A stretch of 64,000 nt of DNA from positions 335,774 to 399,773 of the forward strand of contig LNFI01000032.1 of NCBI GenBank assembly GCA_001464615.1, given 5' to 3'. The notes beneath the pieces are model-generated. The model was not told the origin of the DNA. It was given only the letters and a program-made list of their open reading frames with translations, and did not search any database. The translations under genes and the position numbers were made by a program. Position 1 is the stretch's first letter. Each line of letters opens with the position of its first letter. Origin of the DNA: Sphingomonadales bacterium Ga0077557 (GTDB lineage: Bacteria > Pseudomonadota > Alphaproteobacteria > Sphingomonadales > Sphingomonadaceae). Below, one piece after another: positions 61,467 to 64,000 of the stretch.

Positions 61467-62954
61467 TCAGGCGGTGGCGGGGAGGGGCTGTCGACGGACG
61501 ATCGCCACGATCTCCCCGATCAGCCCTTTGGCAAACACGCCGAGCCAGCCGACATAGACCATCGACCCGGTTGCCACCAAAATGATTAGCTGCAAGGCAA
61601 CCGGTAGCGGTGGCAGGGCGGCAGCGATCATCGCGACAACCAGCCCCATGCCAAGCGCGGCCATCATTGGCGGCATGATTGACCCCAGCAGCGCGCGGGC
61701 CGAAACGCCGATCACGGGCAGCGACCGCCACAGGCTGATGCTGAGATAGACGGGATAGGCGACCAGCCATGACGTGGCGAGACCAATCACGCCCCAGTTG
61801 ATGCCGACCAGATAGGCGATGGTCAGCAACACCGCGCCGGTCGCGCCATTTTGCACGCTGATCCCCGGTCTTCCTTTGGCATCGCATGCTGGCGGAAGCA
61901 GCACTTGTAACGTCAGCAGCGGCATGGCGCAGGCGAGCAGGCGAACGATCGGCACTGCTTCTGCCCATTTGGCACCAAGCATTGTCAGCACCAGCGGTTC
62001 GGCCGTCACGGCGAGCCCGACATAAAAGGGCAGCGCCGCCGTCATGATAACGCGGATACTGCGCGCAAACGCATTAGCGACGGCTTCGCTGTCATGCTGG
62101 AGCCGGGCATAGGCTGAAAAGGCGACCTCATTCAGCGGGGGCACCACTTTCGACACGAAGATCTGGGTGAGGAACAGGCTGGTGGTGTAGATGCCCAGCC
62201 AGTGCGGGTCGAGGCTGCGGCCGGCGATGAACACATCGGCCTGGCTTTCGACGAACCAGAAGAGCTGGCCGACCGCCATGAGCCCGCCATAGCGCGCAAG
62301 ATGCCCTGCGCCGCGAAAATCGAACACTGGCCAGATAAACGATCGTGCCACCACCGTCATCCCGATGGCGCGCACTGTGAACATCACCAGCGGGGCGACC
62401 ACCAAGGTCCACACCCCCATGCCCGCCAGCGCGCCACCCAGCGCCGCACTCGCACTGGCGATCGACGCATAGATATTAACCTTGGCCTGCGCCCGAAAAT
62501 CCATCGAGCGCGAGAGCAGCGCATAAGCGAGCGCCATGAACGGCGTGGTCAGATAGAGCAGCGCCTGGACCTGCAACATCTGCCCGACAATTGGCTGACG
62601 ATAATAGGCCGCCGCCACCGGTGCGAGCAGCAGCTGGACCGTGGCGAGCACGGCGTTGACGATCAGCATCATCCCAAACAGTTGGCGAATCTGGCGCTCG
62701 GTCACGTCGCTCTGCTGGATCAGTCCGCTCGCCAGCCCATAGCCGTTGAGCATGTTGAGAAAGAGAATCACCACCTGCGTCATGGCGAACAGGCCGTAAT
62801 CAGCGGGGGCGAGGATGCGAATCACCAGGAAAGTCGCGCCCCATTGCACCAGCTGCGCGATGATCTGGCTGCCCGAACGCCAGATAATGGCGTTTCGCAC
62901 CTGATCGGCGAGCGAGTCCGACTCGCGATTCTCGGTCAAATGCAGCGATTCCAT
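61467..62954 (-). CDS. Oligosaccharide flippase family protein (MOP superfamily, Wzx-like)
   Basis: A 495-residue polytopic membrane protein with 12-14 helices of the MATE/MOP superfamily, the fold of Wzx-type flippases. N-terminal NAIIWRSGSQIIAQLVQWGATFLVIRILAPADYG is the characteristic first-helix segment of polysaccharide flippases. The gene has no glycosyltransferases around it, so its polysaccharide is elsewhere or it is a lone exopolysaccharide exporter. Divergent from the rrn operon promoter region. Confidence 0.87.
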   Translation of the reverse strand: MESLHLTENRESDSLADQVRNAIIWRSGSQIIAQLVQWGATFLVIRILAPADYGLFAMTQVVILFLNMLNGYGLASGLIQQSDVTERQIRQLFGMMLIVNAVLATVQLLLAPVAAAYYRQPIVGQMLQVQALLYLTTPFMALAYALLSRSMDFRAQAKVNIYASIASASAALGGALAGMGVWTLVVAPLVMFTVRAIGMTVVARSFIWPVFDFRGAGHLARYGGLMAVGQLFWFVESQADVFIAGRSLDPHWLGIYTTSLFLTQIFVSKVVPPLNEVAFSAYARLQHDSEAVANAFARSIRVIMTAALPFYVGLAVTAEPLVLTMLGAKWAEAVPIVRLLACAMPLLTLQVLLPPACDAKGRPGISVQNGATGAVLLTIAYLVGINWGVIGLATSWLVAYPVYLSISLWRSLPVIGVSARALLGSIMPPMMAALGMGLVVAMIAAALPPLPVALQLIILVATGSMVYVGWLGVFAKGLIGEIVAIVRRQPLPATA

Positions 62955-63049
62955 GGGTGCAGGCTATGCACCCATGGACCTTTCGGACCGGTAAACTCCA
63001 GCATTTCTGCGGGCTACAGCCCTGTTTGTAAGAAAATTGCAAAAACCCG

Positions 63050-63078
63050 TTGACGGCTGTTGGAGCCCCCCATATAAG
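63050..63078 (+). promoter_or_regulatory. rRNA operon promoter
   Basis: TTGACG (63050-63055), an exact 17-bp spacer and TATAAG (63073-63078), preceded by an A/T-rich UP-like stretch (about 63022-63045), the standard form for a strong rrn promoter. Confidence 0.75.
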
Positions 63079-63184
63079 CCACTCCACCGCAGCGACGAAC
63101 CACACGGTTCGCTTCTGCAGTCACCAAATCTTCGGCGCTAGCCCGCCCCCACTCAAAAAGGGGTACGGGAAAGCGTCGGTCTTT

Positions 63185-63200
63185 TGCGCTCTTTGACATT
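63185..63200 (+). promoter_or_regulatory. rrn boxA antitermination element
   Basis: GCGCTCTTTGACATTG resembles the boxA consensus TGCTCTTTAACA used for NusB/NusE antitermination, placed about 230 nt before 16S. Confidence 0.6.
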
Positions 63201-63428
63201 GTTGGTACAGATGAAGGGACATGTGGGCGGCGGCTCCGGGTCCGACGGTTTTAAGGCGTCGGCACTCGGTTAAATCAAGCCGTTCCTTATGGACGTCTAT
63301 CGGGGCTTGCTCCGATGGTCGGCTCATATGTCTCAATACATATCCACAGTAATATGTAATGTGCAGGAATGGCTCCTTGAAATGAGCTTGTTCGTCCGGA
63401 TCATTCCATCCGGTCGTTCAGGAACATC

Positions 63429-64000
<572 letters not shown>

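Larger units (their letters stand above)
62955..63428 (+). other. rRNA operon promoter and leader region
   Basis: About 470 bp between the flippase gene and 16S rRNA. It contains an AT-rich stretch, the -35/-10 pair at 63050-63078, a boxA-like motif at 63185-63200 and the 16S pre-rRNA leader, with several stems that may flank 16S. No protein gene. Confidence 0.7.

Overview
This window comes from a chromosome of the family Sphingomonadaceae (Alphaproteobacteria). The partial 16S rRNA gene at the right edge, the infA-maf-RNase E/G-yacG gene order, the Oar-type TonB receptor, the DUF4167 and DUF4139 proteins and the GC-rich coding sequence all fit a Sphingomonas-like organism. No prophage, insertion sequence or CRISPR array was seen.

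The accessory region of most interest is about 1.7-13.9 kb, which I read as a lasso peptide biosynthetic locus. A 50-residue precursor gene (7720-7872, +) is convergent with a tightly overlapping minus-strand operon: sulfotransferase-like protein, HPr-kinase-like peptide kinase, second sulfotransferase, PqqD/RRE protein B1 and asparagine-synthetase-like cyclase C. Successive genes overlap by 4 bp (one pair by 11 bp), so they are probably translationally coupled. The leader peptidase B2 and a divergent ABC exporter lie 4-6 kb away at 1.7-4.0 kb. Between them sit a FrnE/DsbA-like oxidoreductase, a DUF6916 protein, a GNAT acetyltransferase and three tail-collar (microcystin-dependent-protein-like) genes. 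A divergent aspartyl/asparaginyl beta-hydroxylase closes the locus at 13.2-13.8 kb. The predicted core begins at Ala29 with Thr at -2, has Glu at ring position 9 and ends in Ser. This resembles the phosphorylated lasso peptide paeninodin, but with extra sulfotransferase and hydroxylase candidates.

13.9-22.7 kb holds a sterol-desaturase/CDP-alcohol phosphotransferase pair, a concentrative nucleoside transporter, an Oar-like outer-membrane receptor and a DUF547/TVP38/disulfide-oxidoreductase operon. 23.0-26.5 kb is a smaller accessory block: a formylglycine-generating-enzyme-like lipoprotein, a DNA methyltransferase fused to an Mrr-like nuclease domain with an AT-rich target-recognition segment, and a hicAB toxin-antitoxin locus whose toxin gene is frameshifted. 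27.1-29.6 kb is housekeeping (infA, maf, RNase E/G, yacG, tRNA-Phe), separated by dispersed inverted repeats.

29.6-44.5 kb carries a large periplasmic beta-propeller/amidohydrolase, a LysR regulator divergent from a dabB-dabA inorganic-carbon uptake operon with a clear palindrome between them, a TelA pair, a BASS-type transporter and an H-NOX gas sensor paired with a GAF-GGDEF-EAL enzyme. 44.6-57.3 kb is mostly core: typA, a DMT-GNAT-GNAT-TfoX-like operon, ppa, an M61 peptidase, hisS, prfA, prmC and DUF4167. 57.4-63 kb has tandem DUF4139 proteins, a CBS protein and a MOP-family flippase. The window ends with an rRNA operon promoter, a boxA and the 5' 572 nt of 16S rRNA.
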